Shown: positions 28,170 to 37,200 of the stretch, piece after piece | How the letters are laid out: each line of letters starts with the position of its first letter | How positions within the stretch are numbered: position 1 is the stretch's first letter | DNA from: an uncultured Acidobacteriota bacterium | Lineage (GTDB): Bacteria > Acidobacteriota > UBA6911 > CAINFC01 | DNA length: 64,000 nt | Assembly: GCA_903847975.1 (NCBI GenBank) | Contig: CAINFC010000006.1 | Span: forward strand, 248,001 to 312,000 | Direction: 5' to 3' | Position numbers and translations under genes: made by a program | The notes under the pieces: model-generated | Databases searched by the model: none | Told to the model about the DNA's origin: nothing | Seen by the model: only the letters and a program-made list of their open reading frames with translations

Positions 28170-29288
28170 CTATAGTTTGTCGGCAATGGCCTGACCCATC
28201 TCAAGGGTGGTATGGCTGCCCCCCATGTCATAGGTCCGTATGGCGCCCTCGCGGATGACCTCCGCCACCGCTCCTTCCAGCGCCTGGGCCTTTTCCTGTT
28301 CGCCGAGCCACTCCAGCATCATCTTGGCGGCCAAAATCGTGGCAATGGGGTTGACCTTGTACAGGCCGGCATACTTGGGAGCGGAGCCGTGCGTGGGCTC
28401 GAAGACCCCCAACCGGCTGCCGATGTTGCCGGAGCAGCCAAAGCCCAGCCCGCCAACCATCTGGGCGCAGAGATCGGAAATGATATCCCCGTACAGGTTG
28501 GGCGCCACCAGGACGTCGTAATTGCCGGGATTCTTCAGCAGCCACATTGTCATGGCATCGATGTTGGCTTCATCCATCTGGATTTCCGGAAACCGGGCTG
28601 CCACCTGCTGGGCTTTTTCCAGGAAAAGACCGTCTCCGGCCCGAACCACATTGGCCTTATGAACGATGGTGACCTTGCGGCGTCCATGCTGCCTGGCCCA
28701 TTCGAAGGCCGCCGCCGTGATCCGTTCGGATCCGGCCGCGGTGTTGATCTTGCAGCTGACCGCATACTGATCGCCGGGAAGATGGCGGAAGGGTTCGAAT
28801 GGCTTGCTGCACCGGCCAAGAACTTCGGACAGCTCTTCGGGCACCGGATAAAACTCCACTCCCGAGTAAAGGTCCTCGGTGTTTTCCCGGAACACGGTCA
28901 GGTCGATGGAATCCCGGAAATTCAATGGATTTCCCGGATAGGCCTTACAGGGCCGCAGGCAGATATACAGATCGAACACCTGGCGCAATCGCACGATCGG
29001 CGACCGGTAGCTGAATCCCCGGTTCTGCAGCGCAGGAAGAAGTTCGGCATGGGCAAGTTTGGCCGGCTTGGAAGTGATGGCCCCAAAAAGTGCGGCATCC
29101 ACATTTTGAAGCAAATCGACCGTGCGCGCGGGCAGGGCATCCCCCTCCCGGCACCAGAATTCCCAGCCGATATCCCCGTGCAGGTACTCTGCCGGGAACG
29201 AGATCCGATCCAGAACCAGACGAGCCGCCTCCAGGACCTCAACCCCCACCCCGTCCCCGGGCAACCAAGCAATTTTGTATTTTTTCAT
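28170..29288 (-). CDS. Isocitrate/isopropylmalate-family NAD(P)-dependent dehydrogenase
   Basis: 372 residues of the beta-decarboxylating dehydrogenase family. WLPGDGVGVEVL is the N-terminal nucleotide region, the RLRQVFDLYICLRPCKAYPG segment holds substrate-binding arginines, TVFRENTEDLYSGVEF and the VHKANVVRAGDGLF lysine are catalytic, and PNLYGDIISDLCAQMVGGLGFGCSGNIG contains the metal-binding aspartates. HGSAPKYAG is the conserved cofactor end. The family covers isocitrate, homoisocitrate, isopropylmalate and tartrate dehydrogenases. RENTEDLYSGVE is closer to isocitrate-type members, so this may be the NAD isocitrate dehydrogenase, but I cannot settle it. Its start overlaps the end of the GT2 gene by 4 bases. 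Confidence 0.85.
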   Translation of the reverse strand: MKKYKIAWLPGDGVGVEVLEAARLVLDRISFPAEYLHGDIGWEFWCREGDALPARTVDLLQNVDAALFGAITSKPAKLAHAELLPALQNRGFSYRSPIVRLRQVFDLYICLRPCKAYPGNPLNFRDSIDLTVFRENTEDLYSGVEFYPVPEELSEVLGRCSKPFEPFRHLPGDQYAVSCKINTAAGSERITAAAFEWARQHGRRKVTIVHKANVVRAGDGLFLEKAQQVAARFPEIQMDEANIDAMTMWLLKNPGNYDVLVAPNLYGDIISDLCAQMVGGLGFGCSGNIGSRLGVFEPTHGSAPKYAGLYKVNPIATILAAKMMLEWLGEQEKAQALEGAVAEVIREGAIRTYDMGGSHTTLEMGQAIADKL

Positions 29289-30322
29289 TCGATTCCTCTG
29301 TTTTGAGCGGAAGCGTTAAAAGAGCCGCCGGGCCATCTTCCGGAGCCCTCTTGTCCCGGAGGAACGGCCGGCAGGTTCAGCGTCTCGCGAACCACGTAGG
29401 TCGGTTTGCCCTGCGACTCATGGTAAATTCGGATCAGCAGTTCGGCAACCAGGCCGATCAGGATGAACTGTATTCCCAGAATGAACAGAAACACCGCCAG
29501 CAGCAGAAGCGGATTCCGGTGCGCCTTGACCTCCTGAGCGATTTTCTGGTAAAGCGTAATGAGGGCAAAAAAGACCCCGCCGCCGCAAAGAAACCCGCCC
29601 ATCCCCCCGAATAGATACATCGGCTTGGTGGAGTAGCTCCCCAGAAACCGAACTGTAATCAGGTCCAGCAGGACTTTTACCGTCCGGAGCAGGCCGTAAT
29701 TGGACTTGCCGAACTTGCGGGGCCGGTGATTTACCTTGATTTCGGTCACCCGGGCTCCGGCCCAGTAGGCATAAACCGGAATGAAGCGATGCATTTCCCC
29801 ATAGAGATGAATGTGCTGCAGAATGCTGCTTCGATAGGCTTTCAGCGTGCAGCCGTAATCATGCAGCTCCACTCCGGAGACCAGGGAGATAATTTTGTTG
29901 GCGATGATTGAGGGGAGCCTCCGGGTAAGCCACCGGTCTTTCCGCTTTTTCCTCCAGCAGCTGACCACGTCATACCCCTGGTCCAGCACTTTAAGGATTT
30001 CCGGAATATCCGCCGGGTCGTTCTGCAGATCTCCGTCGAAAGGGATCACCACCTTGCCGGAGGAATAATGAAAGCCGGCGGACATGGCGGCCGTCTGGCC
30101 GAAGTTTCGGCCGAAACGTATGACCTTCACACGCCGGTCCGCAGCGGCGATGTTCTCCAGGATTTCAGGAGTGGCGTCCCTGCTCCCGTCATTGACAAAA
30201 ATCGTTTCATATGTCTTGCCTAGCTTCGCCATTGCCTCGGCGATCTCGGCGTGAAGAACAGGAATATTTTCCGCTTCATTGAATACGGGAATGACAATGG
30301 AAATTTCAGGAGCGTCCGGCAT
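29285..30322 (-). CDS. Family 2 glycosyltransferase, DPMS/ArnC-like, with C-terminal membrane helices
   Basis: 345 residues. The N-terminal GT-A domain begins ISIVIPVFNEAENIPVLHAEI, has VNDGSRDATPEI, GRNFGQTAAMSAGFHYSSG and the DxD-like PFDGDLQNDPADIPE, the nucleotide-sugar and metal site. HDYGCTLKAYRSSI and GKSNYGLLRTVKVLLDL are typical of undecaprenyl-phosphate or dolichyl-phosphate sugar transferases. Two membrane helices (about 240-260 and 275-300) follow. Such enzymes load a sugar onto a polyprenyl phosphate for periplasmic transfer, fitting the neighbouring ArnT-like transferase. The gene overlaps the flippase-like gene by 17 bases and the dehydrogenase by 4. Confidence 0.88.
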   Translation of the reverse strand: MPDAPEISIVIPVFNEAENIPVLHAEIAEAMAKLGKTYETIFVNDGSRDATPEILENIAAADRRVKVIRFGRNFGQTAAMSAGFHYSSGKVVIPFDGDLQNDPADIPEILKVLDQGYDVVSCWRKKRKDRWLTRRLPSIIANKIISLVSGVELHDYGCTLKAYRSSILQHIHLYGEMHRFIPVYAYWAGARVTEIKVNHRPRKFGKSNYGLLRTVKVLLDLITVRFLGSYSTKPMYLFGGMGGFLCGGGVFFALITLYQKIAQEVKAHRNPLLLLAVFLFILGIQFILIGLVAELLIRIYHESQGKPTYVVRETLNLPAVPPGQEGSGRWPGGSFNASAQNRGIE

Positions 30323-31358
30323 GGCAGTCCTTTTCGGCAGAATCGTTGGTTTCCTCCCCCGACAACTCCCATTGGGCCTCCTCCAGCTGTTCTGTTTTAA
30401 CTTCGTTCTTGTGCAGGAGGTAGGCGACGGCGCCGGGCAGCGAGCTGGCGATAATCAGCAGGGAAAAGAGGAATCCCAAGGCAATGCCTTGGTGCTTGGA
30501 AACTCCGATGGTCAGGAAAAAGCTGGCGGTGGCCATCTCCCGCAGGCCCATACCGTTTATGCTGATCGGAATCATGGTGATGAGAGAAATAGCGGGAATG
30601 AAAACAGCGAAATCGAAAAAGGGGGCCTCAATTCCCAGTGCCGTGGCAATGACAAAGCTGGAGAGGATGACCAGAAACTGGTTGATCAGAGAAAGAACAA
30701 AGGTGTAGCCCCATTTTACCGGGCTATGCCGAATGCCCGTAAAGGCAGCAACCAGTTTCTGGGTCTTGAAGGCGATTGAATTACGTCCCGTCTTACGGGA
30801 TAAAAGCAGTACCCATCGATGCGCCCCGGGATAGAAAAGCAGCAGGTTCAGGAAAATAAAGCCAAGGGTCAGCAGGAGAAAAGCCCAGAAAAGATTGACG
30901 CCCTGGATTACCCAGGGAGAAACCATGGAAAAGGAGAGAGCAATTACCAGAAGCGCCAGAAGACCCACGGCCCGGTCCAGGTACACGCTGGCCAGAGCCT
31001 TGGAGTAATGGTGATCGTGATCCCGCCCGGTGAGCACAATTTTCACCAGGTCCCCCCCGACCAGCCCCGGCAGGATTAGGTTGGAGAACATACCAATGCA
31101 GTAGATGAGCACCAGCCGCCCGGTGCGCATGGGTACGGACAGCATTTCCAGAAGGAACCGCCAGCGGATCACACACAGGTAATGTCCGAACCAGGTAAAA
31201 AAAAGCGTGAGGATGAGATAACCAATCTTCGCCTCGCGGATTTCGTTGACGGCCTCGTGCAGATCAACGCCGCGGAAAACCCAGATCATCAGCGCGGTGG
31301 TGATCCCGATCTTTACGAAAAGGGTCAGGGTGTTTTTCCAGCGATTCGATAAAGGCAT
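30306..31358 (-). CDS. Flippase-like/lysylphosphatidylglycerol-synthase-TM family membrane protein
   Basis: 350 residues, with about eight hydrophobic helices. FTWFGHYLCVIRWRFLLEML, CIGMFSNLILPGLVGGDLVKIVL and the ISINGMGLREMATASFFLTIGVS motif are characteristic of the UPF0104/LPG_synthase_TM family (PF03706). Members have been implicated in moving polyprenyl-linked sugars or phospholipids across the inner membrane; the function is inferred. A cytoplasmic hydrophilic tail of about 35 residues ends the protein. It sits between the ArnT-like transferase (50-base gap) and the GT2 transferase (17-base overlap), consistent with one glycan-modification pathway. Confidence 0.85.
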   Translation of the reverse strand: MPLSNRWKNTLTLFVKIGITTALMIWVFRGVDLHEAVNEIREAKIGYLILTLFFTWFGHYLCVIRWRFLLEMLSVPMRTGRLVLIYCIGMFSNLILPGLVGGDLVKIVLTGRDHDHHYSKALASVYLDRAVGLLALLVIALSFSMVSPWVIQGVNLFWAFLLLTLGFIFLNLLLFYPGAHRWVLLLSRKTGRNSIAFKTQKLVAAFTGIRHSPVKWGYTFVLSLINQFLVILSSFVIATALGIEAPFFDFAVFIPAISLITMIPISINGMGLREMATASFFLTIGVSKHQGIALGFLFSLLIIASSLPGAVAYLLHKNEVKTEQLEEAQWELSGEETNDSAEKDCHAGRS

Positions 31359-31408
31359 GTTGTCATTTCCAAAATTGGTTTCAGGACCCGGCGACAGTCC
31401 GAAGTAAG

Positions 31409-33112
31409 TTATCTTCTGTTATCGCCCTTTTCCGCAGGACCGGCGATCAACAGGATCGTATTCGAATTTTTATCCTGATTTTTCCCCCAGTAATCCTGAA
31501 GTTTCCATCTCCACAGATTCTGCTTGCGTACCACGTAAAATCCAGCCTTCTCCAACACCGGTTGCAGCTTCGTATAGTCCTCTTCCTGCAAAAGGAAAAA
31601 CTTCCTGTTTGGACTGCGTAATATTACCTGAATAAAATGCCTTTCATCAATGAGCTCCTCGATGGGCCGCTGCAGGTAGAAGCAGAGGCTGGGAAAAGCA
31701 ACCCGGTAATAGCCCACCGCGTCTTCCGGCTGCGCCCTCCTCTGTATCTCATAGGACATAGCCCGGACAGGCTTATTCTGCTCCCAGGCCGGCAAAATCC
31801 AAAGGGCTACCGCCAGCTGGCAACCCCACAGGAAAACCAGGACAGTAACCAGGGCCGAAGTCCACATCCGGCGCCAGGTAAAAACTGCCAGCAGGACGGC
31901 TACCGCGGCCAGAACCGTTTGCCATTGCAAAAAATCCCTGCCGGTTATCCCCGCGGCCGCCAGCAGTTCGGGCATGGCCTGCCGGGCTACAGGAAGAACA
32001 GATATGGCCGCCAGGGCGATGAAGACGAAAAGAAGCCGGCAAACAGGCGCGCACCAGCGGGAGTCAATCGTTTTCGCATTCCAGGCCTCGGCAAAGAGAA
32101 GCGCCGCAGGGAAATAAAGGGGAAGAATGTAGTATTCCTGCTTGTTGCGCGAAAAAGAGAAAAAAAGAAACACCGCCAGGAACCAGAACAGAAGAAACGG
32201 GCGGTAGGGAACTTCACATCCGCGTCCATACATCTCCCTGTTTCGGCTGAACTGAAAAATCAAGACGGCCAGTCCCAGCTCAGCCCAGGGAGCAAAATCC
32301 GATAAAAAAACCCCGACATAATAAAAGGGGCCCCGGAGAGGACCAAAATCCTCTGTCAGAAATCGCCCCAGGTTATCGCTGAGCAGAAACGACCTGACCG
32401 GAGAAAGACCCACCCAGTCGATCACGCGGTAATACCAGGGGAAAAGAAGGACGGCCAGGAGGATCGCGCCTGGAGCGCAGAGCGCGGCTGCCTGCAGAAC
32501 CGGTTTTTTGGCTAAGAGCAGACAGCCGAAGAGAATCCCGGCAAAAAGAATCAGGGCGACCGGCCCTTTGGTCAGAACGGCAAGCGCCAGGGCTGCCCAT
32601 GCGGCCGTCATCCAGATCAAGGAAGGCCTCTTTTCCCCCCAAAGGGCTTTCGCCGCTAGTACCAAGGCCAGAGATAGAAAAAATGCCAGCCAAATCTCGG
32701 TGATGGCCCTGCGGGACATGATAAAAACCCTGAAGTTCAAGGCCAGAAACAGGGCGGCGGTCAATCCTGTACGGGAGGAAAACCAGTGCCGGCCGACGAC
32801 ATAGGCCAGCAAAATCCAGGCGCAGGCCGCCAGGGCAATCGGCAGCCGCTCCGACCACTCGCTGACACCGAAGCAGGCGTAGGACAGGCAGACGCCCCAA
32901 TAGGCCAGAGGGGGCTTCTGCCAGCGAAACGTATAATTGAACAAGGGAATGACGTAGTTACCGGCTTCCCGCATTTCCCGGGGAGTTTCGGCGTAAAAGG
33001 CTTCGTTGGCATCCCAAAGCGACGACTCTCCCAGAAAAACGAAATAGGGCGCCAGAACCGCCACCAGAATCAGGGCATGGAGCCAATTCTCTTTTCTTAC
33101 GATGAAATCCAT
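31409..33112 (-). CDS. ArnT/PMT-like family 39 glycosyltransferase
   Basis: 567 residues with roughly twelve hydrophobic helices. SLWDANEAFYAETPREMREAGNYVIPLFN is the acidic first periplasmic loop with the conserved Asp/Glu and FRWQKPPLAYWG, as in ArnT and protein mannosyltransferases (GT39/GT83). TKGPVALILFAG and SFSRNKQEYYILPLYFPAALL are also family signatures. These enzymes transfer a sugar from a polyprenyl-phosphate donor to lipid A or a protein at the periplasmic face. Which acceptor is used cannot be seen. It starts 3 bases after the stop of mutS and leads into the flippase and GT2 genes. Confidence 0.88.
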   Translation of the reverse strand: MDFIVRKENWLHALILVAVLAPYFVFLGESSLWDANEAFYAETPREMREAGNYVIPLFNYTFRWQKPPLAYWGVCLSYACFGVSEWSERLPIALAACAWILLAYVVGRHWFSSRTGLTAALFLALNFRVFIMSRRAITEIWLAFFLSLALVLAAKALWGEKRPSLIWMTAAWAALALAVLTKGPVALILFAGILFGCLLLAKKPVLQAAALCAPGAILLAVLLFPWYYRVIDWVGLSPVRSFLLSDNLGRFLTEDFGPLRGPFYYVGVFLSDFAPWAELGLAVLIFQFSRNREMYGRGCEVPYRPFLLFWFLAVFLFFSFSRNKQEYYILPLYFPAALLFAEAWNAKTIDSRWCAPVCRLLFVFIALAAISVLPVARQAMPELLAAAGITGRDFLQWQTVLAAVAVLLAVFTWRRMWTSALVTVLVFLWGCQLAVALWILPAWEQNKPVRAMSYEIQRRAQPEDAVGYYRVAFPSLCFYLQRPIEELIDERHFIQVILRSPNRKFFLLQEEDYTKLQPVLEKAGFYVVRKQNLWRWKLQDYWGKNQDKNSNTILLIAGPAEKGDNRR

Positions 33113-33115
33113 TTT

Positions 33116-35617
33116 CTAAAACAGGCTTTTCTGCATGGTTTCGAAGACTTCTTCTGCGGCACTGGCTTTTCGGGTCGCGCTCAGGTCGATGTCCCTGCGC
33201 TCCAACCGGGCCAGAATCTCGCGTGCCCTGCGGAGTACTCCCTGGGGAATCCCGGCCAGGCGGGCCACTTCGATCCCGTAGCTGCGGCTGGCGGCGCCCT
33301 CCGCAACCTTATGCAGAAAAAGGATGGTGCCACCTGACTCCTGCACAGTCATGCAGAAATTCCGTGCACCGGACAGGATGCGCGGCAGCTTGGTCATCTC
33401 ATGATAATGGGTGGCGAACACGGTTTTGGCGCGATGAACCTCCTCGTTGTGAAGGTATTCGGCAATGGACCATGCCAGGCTTAGGCCGTCAAACGTTGCG
33501 GTACCGCGTCCCACTTCGTCCAGGAGAATCAGGCTGCGCGGCGTGGCCCGGTTCAGTATGTTGGCGGTTTCGATCATTTCCACCATAAACGTGGATCGCC
33601 CCAGGGAGATATTGTCGGAGGCCCCCACGCGTGTAAAAATCTGATCGGTCAGACAGATGTCCCCCTGTTCCGCGGGAATAAAACTGCCCATGTGAGCCAG
33701 GATCACATTCAAAGCCACTTGCCGTAGGTAGGTCGACTTGCCTCCCATGTTGGGTCCGGTAAGAATGATCAGCTGATGGGTGGTGTCGTTCAAATACACA
33801 TCATTGGCAATGAAGGGATCCACGCAGAGGTCCAGCACCGGGTGGCGGCTGTTTTTCAGGTATATTTCATTCTGGGAGTTAAAGCCGGGACGGTGATAGC
33901 GGTATCGCGCGGCTGCCTCGGCCAGAGAGACCTGAACATCCAGTTCCGCCAGCAATCGTGCCATTTCAACGATCCGGCCGGCCTGCCGGATCACTTTCTC
34001 CCTCACCTGTTGAAAGATCTCCCTTTCGATGGTCAGTATTTTTTCCTCTGCCGACAGGATCTTCTCTTCGTACTCCTTCAGCTCCGGAGTGATAAACCGC
34101 TCGGCATTCACCAGCGTCTGCTTGCGCTGGTACGAGGAGGGAACCAGGTGCAGATTGGCCCGGGTAACTTCGATGTAATACCCGAAAACCTGGTTATAGC
34201 GCACCTTGAGGGAAGAAATTCCGGTTTTGGTCTTTTCCCCGGCCTCCAGTTCAGCCAGGAAGCTTTTCCCCGAGCTGCGGATCCGGCGCAACTCATCCAG
34301 CTCCGGATCGTACCCATCCCGAATCATCCCTCCCTCGTTCAGTGTGGCCGGCGGCTCTTCATGAATGGCTTTTTCCAGGAGCTGGAATAACTCCTCCATG
34401 TTGTCCCATCGGTCGCGCATCCCCTGGAAAAGTTCGGTTCGCAAGGGAGGAAGAAGCCTTTCCAGGGCGGGTAGAACCCGCAAGGACTCTCGCAGCGATT
34501 CCAGGGTGCGCGCATTGCAGGTTCCCACCGTGATGCGGCTGAGAAGACGTTCCAGGTCCGCTACCTTTCCCAGGGTATCTCCCAGTTCCTTGCGGAGCAC
34601 ATAACCGGCTTTCAGCTCCCCCACTGCATCCAGACGGATCTGAATACTCCGAAGATCGAGGAAGGGGGTAATCAGGCGGTCCCGCAGAAGCCGCGCTCCC
34701 ATTCCCGTCCGGGTGAAATTCAGAACTCCGTAAAGCGTATTTTTCCTGGCACCCTCCCTCGGCGCCAGCAGTTCCAGGTGCTCAATGGTTGCCGGGTCGA
34801 GTCGCAGGGAATCTTCTGCGGAAAAAACAGCCAGCTGCCGGATGTGATCCAATCCCTTCATGAAGCCGTCATGAAGGTAATGCAAAATGGCACCGGCCGC
34901 TGAAACGGCCTCCGGCTTTTCGGCTAGGCCAAGCCCGTCCAGTACGGCGGTCTGAAAATGGCTGAGCAGGAGGCGCTGACCGTATTCCCAGCTGAAAACC
35001 CAGTCTTCCAGGGGTGTCTCCACCCAACCGCCTCCTTCCTCCCTGGCCCGAAGCTTCTGGACCAGGGGAGCAATGGCCTTGGGGAAAATCAGCTCGCGGG
35101 GTTGGAATTGAGCCAGGATATCATCCACCTGGTCGTGCGAGGAATCTCCTTTCAGGAAAGTGGCCCGGAAATCCCCGGTGGAGGAATCCAGAAAAGAGAG
35201 CCCCCAGCCCGCCCCGGTGGCCGAAAGGCAGGCCAGATAATTCGGTTTCTGCGACTCCAGCAGGTTTTCTTCGACCACGGTTCCGGGCGTAATTACCCGG
35301 GTTACTTCCCGCTGGACAATTTTCTTTGCCGTTTTGGGGTCTTCGACCTGCTCACAAATGGCTACCTTGTATCCCTTTTTCAAAAGCCGGGCGATATAGC
35401 CGTCAACGGAGTGGTAAGGCACCCCGCACATGGGTATAGGGACTCCCCTTCGGTCCTTGTGCCGCGAAGTCAGGGTAATCTCGAGTTCCTTCGCCGCCTG
35501 TACCGCATCCTCAAAGAACAGCTCATAGAAGTCCCCCAGCCGGAAAAGCAGCAGTTTTCCGGCATGCGCTCTTTTGACCTGGTGGTACTGGCGCATCATT
35601 GGAGTTAAATCTTCCAT
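33116..35617 (-). CDS. mutS: DNA mismatch-recognition protein MutS
   Basis: 833 residues, standard for MutS1. The mismatch-binding phenylalanine-x-glutamate motif lies in RLGDFYELFFEDA (about residue 30). The connector, lever and clamp domains follow. The ATPase has Walker A TGPNMGGKSTYLRQ near residue 622, SFIPAE, Walker B LILLDEVGRGTATFDG and FATHYHEM. MutS binds mispaired bases and recruits MutL, whose gene is 10 kb away in this window. It appears to head a co-directional cluster of glycosyl-transfer genes; the ArnT-like gene begins 3 bases after its stop, which is an odd pairing. Confidence 0.95.
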   Translation of the reverse strand: MEDLTPMMRQYHQVKRAHAGKLLLFRLGDFYELFFEDAVQAAKELEITLTSRHKDRRGVPIPMCGVPYHSVDGYIARLLKKGYKVAICEQVEDPKTAKKIVQREVTRVITPGTVVEENLLESQKPNYLACLSATGAGWGLSFLDSSTGDFRATFLKGDSSHDQVDDILAQFQPRELIFPKAIAPLVQKLRAREEGGGWVETPLEDWVFSWEYGQRLLLSHFQTAVLDGLGLAEKPEAVSAAGAILHYLHDGFMKGLDHIRQLAVFSAEDSLRLDPATIEHLELLAPREGARKNTLYGVLNFTRTGMGARLLRDRLITPFLDLRSIQIRLDAVGELKAGYVLRKELGDTLGKVADLERLLSRITVGTCNARTLESLRESLRVLPALERLLPPLRTELFQGMRDRWDNMEELFQLLEKAIHEEPPATLNEGGMIRDGYDPELDELRRIRSSGKSFLAELEAGEKTKTGISSLKVRYNQVFGYYIEVTRANLHLVPSSYQRKQTLVNAERFITPELKEYEEKILSAEEKILTIEREIFQQVREKVIRQAGRIVEMARLLAELDVQVSLAEAAARYRYHRPGFNSQNEIYLKNSRHPVLDLCVDPFIANDVYLNDTTHQLIILTGPNMGGKSTYLRQVALNVILAHMGSFIPAEQGDICLTDQIFTRVGASDNISLGRSTFMVEMIETANILNRATPRSLILLDEVGRGTATFDGLSLAWSIAEYLHNEEVHRAKTVFATHYHEMTKLPRILSGARNFCMTVQESGGTILFLHKVAEGAASRSYGIEVARLAGIPQGVLRRAREILARLERRDIDLSATRKASAAEEVFETMQKSLF

Positions 35618-35664
35618 AACAGCCTTTCCCGAAAATAAAAAAGTGGAAAAAAGGTGCGGACGGC

Positions 35665-35694
35665 ATTATAGTTCAGGAGCATGGCTGCGTGCAA
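35665..35694 (-). promoter_or_regulatory. Candidate promoter of mutS
   Basis: On the minus strand TTGCAC (35694-35689) and a perfect TATAAT (35670-35665) are 18 bp apart, about 50 bases before the mutS ATG. Confidence 0.6.
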
Positions 35695-35730
35695 AGCAAT
35701 TAGAATGGTTTCCTTGTGGCGTTGAAATAC

Positions 35731-36450
35731 ATGCCTGCCCATCCCCGAATCCTGTCCCTGGACGTCACCTCCAGCCTGGGAAGCATTTCTCTTCTGGAAG
35801 GTCCGGAAATTCTCGGCGAGCGGAGCTGGAAAACCGATCATTCCCATGCGGAAACGGTACTTCCCGAACTGGAATCCGCCTTGCGGGAAGCGTCGCTGGC
35901 CATTAGGGATTTGGATCTGCTGGTCGGTGTTAACGGGCCGGGATCCTTCACCGGAATCCGGATCGGGCTGGGAATACTGCTCGGCCTGGGAGAAGCCCTG
36001 GCGAAGCCCCTGCGGACCGTCAGCGCCCTGGAGGCCGTGGCCTTCCACTTCTGTGGTCTTCGGAACCGAATCCATGTCTCCCTGGATGCGCGAAGGAACC
36101 AGGTCTTTTTCCAGTCCTTCGACCTTACGTACGGTTCCGTTGAGCCATCCGACGAGCCTTCCTGCGCTTCTGCCGACGAATGGGCGGCTTCCTTGCCTCC
36201 TCCGTCCGTTCCGGTGACCGGCAGCGGTGCATGGCTGCACCGCGCCCTTCTGGAGCGATCCTGCCCTGGGAGGGACCTGCTGCGTCCGCCGGAGGCGCTA
36301 TCCGCTTTGGCAGGCCGGCTGGCTTTTTACCGATGGCAGCACGCGCCCACCAAGCCCCAGGAAAGTCCCACGGCGCTGTACATTCGACCACCGGATGCCA
36401 TTCGGAAAGCATCGGCTGCTATGCCGCAGAAGCAGGCTTTTTCCGGCTAA
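35731..36450 (+). CDS. tsaB: tRNA threonylcarbamoyladenosine biosynthesis protein TsaB
   Basis: 239 residues. RILSLDVTSSLGSISLLEG opens the actin-like ATPase fold, HSHAETVLPELESAL is the TsaB signature, VGVNGPGSFTGIRIGLG is highly conserved, and RTVSALEAVAF and SLDARRNQVFF follow. TsaB partners with TsaD and TsaE to make t6A37 on ANN-decoding tRNAs. The start may be the ATG at 35731 or a GTG at 35716 in the same frame; neither has a clear ribosome binding site. rimI follows 9 bases after the stop, a common pairing. Confidence 0.9.
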   Translation: MPAHPRILSLDVTSSLGSISLLEGPEILGERSWKTDHSHAETVLPELESALREASLAIRDLDLLVGVNGPGSFTGIRIGLGILLGLGEALAKPLRTVSALEAVAFHFCGLRNRIHVSLDARRNQVFFQSFDLTYGSVEPSDEPSCASADEWAASLPPPSVPVTGSGAWLHRALLERSCPGRDLLRPPEALSALAGRLAFYRWQHAPTKPQESPTALYIRPPDAIRKASAAMPQKQAFSG

Positions 36451-36459
36451 AGAAACTCC

Positions 36460-36945
36460 ATGAATGTAAAGGAAATGGCTGCCTTTCTTGAATTTCATAT
36501 CGAGAAAATGACGGCCGCCCAGATCGAGGAGGTCAGGGCCCTGGAGCAGGAAGGAATGCTCGACCCCTGGCTGTCCGATGACTATCTCCAGCTCCTGAAG
36601 GACGCGGACCGGTGGCTTGCGGTGACTGTCACCACCGCGACGGAAGAGCGGGGAGCAGTCGTAATCGGCATGGGCCTGGTTCAATTTCTGGGAACCGAGA
36701 TGGAACTCTGCAAAATGGTGGTGGAGGCAAAATTCCGGAGACAAAGCGTGGCCACGCACCTCTGGCAAACCCTCCTTTACCAGGGCAGGATGCGCAACTG
36801 CCGGGCGTGCTTCCTGGAAGTCAGACCCTCCAATCGCGGCGCCATACGGTTCTACGAAAAGCTCGGCTTCCGGCTGATCAGCCTTCGCCCCAATTATTAC
36901 TCCAACCCGGTAGAGGGCGCGCTGATCATGGGTTGCGAGCTCTAA
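36460..36945 (+). CDS. rimI: GNAT-family N-acetyltransferase, RimI-like
   Basis: 161 residues. IEKMTAAQIEEVRALEQEGMLDPWLSDDYL fits the RimI N-terminus, MVVEAKFRRQSVATHLWQTLL is the acetyl-CoA-binding motif A (R-x-x-x-V/G-A), and CFLEVRPSNRGAIRFYEKLGFRLISLRPNYY is the conserved C-terminal block. RimI acetylates the N-terminal alanine of ribosomal protein S18 in E. coli; here the exact target is inferred from the tsaB neighbour and family. The motif reads RRQSVATHL instead of the usual R-x-x-G-x-G/A, so the CoA loop is slightly diverged. Confidence 0.85.
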   Translation: MNVKEMAAFLEFHIEKMTAAQIEEVRALEQEGMLDPWLSDDYLQLLKDADRWLAVTVTTATEERGAVVIGMGLVQFLGTEMELCKMVVEAKFRRQSVATHLWQTLLYQGRMRNCRACFLEVRPSNRGAIRFYEKLGFRLISLRPNYYSNPVEGALIMGCEL

Positions 36946-36996
36946 TCCTCCCTCCGGGTCTTCCATTCCCGGCTTCATCATAAAAAGCCCGCCGGC

Positions 36997-37025
36997 TTGT
37001 TTTCCCTTTCGATTCCTCCTACAAT
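36997..37025 (+). promoter_or_regulatory. Candidate promoter of the unknown protein at 37201
   Basis: TTGTTT (36997-37002) and TACAAT (37020-37025) are separated by 17 bp. A transcript starting near 37032 would have a leader of about 170 bases. Within it, GGGAGG (37067-37072) precedes a TTG-started frame of only eight codons (37078-37104), a possible leader peptide of low confidence. Confidence 0.5.
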
Positions 37026-37200
37026 TAATAGCAGGTCTAAGACGGTAAATTAACCCCTGCAACCAAGGGAGGTCGCCTTGCCGAAATGCCTGTCTTACGA
37101 ATAATCCATTCACGGCCTCTTCTTGAATTTTCTCCAGGAAGGAAGGGGCGCTCGCAGGCGGGCCAACTTTACCGATCCCAATCAACCATTGGAGGGAATC

